Positions 5,439 to 6,345 of a stretch of DNA of 6,345 nt are shown here, one piece after another. Source of the stretch: Selenomonadaceae bacterium (GTDB taxonomy: Bacteria > Bacillota > Negativicutes > Selenomonadales > Selenomonadaceae). The position numbers and the translations under genes are program-made. Where the stretch lies: NCBI GenBank assembly GCA_016286075.1, contig JAEERZ010000133.1, positions 1-6,345 of the forward strand, in the 5' to 3' direction. A model generated the notes under the pieces. That model saw only the letters and a list, made by a program, of their open reading frames with translations, ran no database searches and had not been told where the DNA came from. How positions within the stretch are numbered: the first letter of the stretch is position 1; each line of letters opens with the position of its first letter.

Positions 5439-6302
5439 ATGGAGCTTTGGTTTACCGAGCCGCATACGGAAAACGTGCGGTTCTCGATGAAGGTGGACAA
5501 ACAGATCTATAGCGGCAAGAGCGAATTCCAGCGCATCGACATCTTCGATTCGCTGGAATTCGGCCGCGTGCTGGTGCTCGACGGCTACACCATGCTGACC
5601 GAGAAGGACGAATTCATGTACCACGAGATGATCGTCCATGTGCCGATGTGTGCGCATCCGAACGCGAAACGCGTGCTGGTCATCGGCGGCGGCGACGGCG
5701 GCTCGGTGCGCGAGCTGACGCGCTACGAGGCAGTCGAGCAAATCGACCTCGTGGAAATCGACGAGGAAGTTGTCGAGGCGTGCAAAAAATACCTGCCGCA
5801 GACGGCCGGGAAGCTCGACGATCCCCGGGTCAAGATCCATTACGAGGACGGGCTGAAATTCATCCGTCACCACGAAAATGAATACGACGTAATCGTTGTG
5901 GACTCCACCGACCCATTCGGACCGGGCGAGGGCCTTTTTACAAAAGAGTTTTACGGCAACTGCTTCCGTGCGCTCAAAGAGGACGGCATCATGGTCAACC
6001 AGCACGAAAGCCCGTTTTATCAGGAAACGGCCTACGCGATGCAGCGCGCCCATAAGCGCATCGTCAGCTCGTTCCCGCTGGCACGGGTCTATCAGGTGCA
6101 TATCCCGACCTATCCGTCCGGCCATTGGCTCTTCGGCTTCGCGTCGAAGAAATACCATCCGGTCAAGGGCGTGGACTGGGAAAAATGGGAAAAGCTCGGC
6201 ATCAAGACCCGCTACTACAACACGAAGCTTCACGCGGCGTCCTTTGCGCTGCCGACCTACGTCGAGGAGATCCTGAAAAGCGAGGAGCCGGACGAAGTAT
6301 AA
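5439..6302 (+). CDS. speE: Spermidine synthase (polyamine aminopropyltransferase)
   Basis: Transfers the aminopropyl group from decarboxylated S-adenosylmethionine to putrescine, giving spermidine and methylthioadenosine. It has 287 residues, as expected for bacterial SpeE. An N-terminal beta domain (about 1-65) carries the conserved SEFQRIDIFDS and MYHEM stretches. The Rossmann-like catalytic domain follows: VLVIGGGDGGSVRE (79-92) binds the donor, VEID (105-108) contacts its ribose, YEDGLKFI (135-142) lines the pocket, and VVDSTDPFGPGEGL (153-166) holds the catalytic aspartates Asp155 and Asp158. YPSGHW (225-230) is typical of the substrate site. ATG is supported by GGAGGA (5429-5434), with short spacing. 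The 11-base gap after speA implies co-transcription. The in-frame upstream ATG at 5277 lies inside speA and would add residues without family support. No odd features. Confidence 0.96.
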   Translation: MELWFTEPHTENVRFSMKVDKQIYSGKSEFQRIDIFDSLEFGRVLVLDGYTMLTEKDEFMYHEMIVHVPMCAHPNAKRVLVIGGGDGGSVRELTRYEAVEQIDLVEIDEEVVEACKKYLPQTAGKLDDPRVKIHYEDGLKFIRHHENEYDVIVVDSTDPFGPGEGLFTKEFYGNCFRALKEDGIMVNQHESPFYQETAYAMQRAHKRIVSSFPLARVYQVHIPTYPSGHWLFGFASKKYHPVKGVDWEKWEKLGIKTRYYNTKLHAASFALPTYVEEILKSEEPDEV

Positions 6303-6320
6303 CGAGGGAATAAAGAAAGC

Positions 6321-6345
6321 ATCGCCGTTTTTGCAATACAGCGAT
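6321..6345 (+). terminator. Possible hairpin cut by the window edge
   Basis: ATCGC (6321-6325) pairs with GCGAT (6341-6345), followed inward by one mismatch and GT/AC. The left flank is A-rich (AAAGAAAGC), as in the bidirectional terminator at the left end. If the stem continues past the window with GCTTT, this would be the operon terminator. No ATG or GTG start with a binding site was seen after speE. Confidence 0.3.

Overview
The window looks like chromosomal DNA from a GC-rich member of the Bacillota. Reading frames are rich in G/C at third codon positions, genes have strong GGAGG-type ribosome binding sites, promoters are sigma-A-like with 17-base spacers, and there are clear intrinsic terminators. 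A polyamine operon that combines a Bacillus-type fold-I decarboxylase with a long E. coli-type SpeD would fit Clostridia or Negativicutes. That placement is inference; nothing in the sequence names the species.

Layout. Bases 1-501 hold no gene. They contain a bidirectional terminator (5-33) and then two diverged copies of one roughly 156-base repeat facing each other (122-276 and 331-487), each carrying three GC-rich hairpins. A minus-strand gene for a small GtrA-family membrane protein (502-903) follows, with its own promoter (969-997). The AT-rich gap 998-1259 holds the divergent promoter of a methyl-accepting chemotaxis protein (1260-2945), with a perfect 10-bp inverted repeat touching its -35 box and two short palindromes at its -10 box. 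A strong terminator (2965-3008) isolates the chemoreceptor. From about 3013 to the end is a polyamine operon: speD (3077-3859), a speA-type Orn/Lys/Arg decarboxylase (3970-5427) and speE (5439-6302).

How the genes work together. The SpeA-type enzyme would make agmatine (or putrescine directly, if it is an ornithine decarboxylase). SpeD makes decarboxylated S-adenosylmethionine, the aminopropyl donor. SpeE joins aminopropyl to putrescine to give spermidine. No agmatinase (speB) is present in the window; if the first step makes agmatine, that gene must lie elsewhere, possibly just past the right edge. A long imperfect hairpin built from 14-base tandem repeats separates speD from speA and may set their relative expression. 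The chemoreceptor and GtrA genes are separate transcription units with no evident pathway link to the polyamine genes.

I saw no tRNA, rRNA, CRISPR array, transposase, integrase or phage gene. The protein-coding genes are ordinary members of known families. The less ordinary material is non-coding: the facing repeat pair, in which one hairpin shows a compensatory base-pair change, the palindromes at the chemoreceptor promoter, and the speD-speA hairpin.
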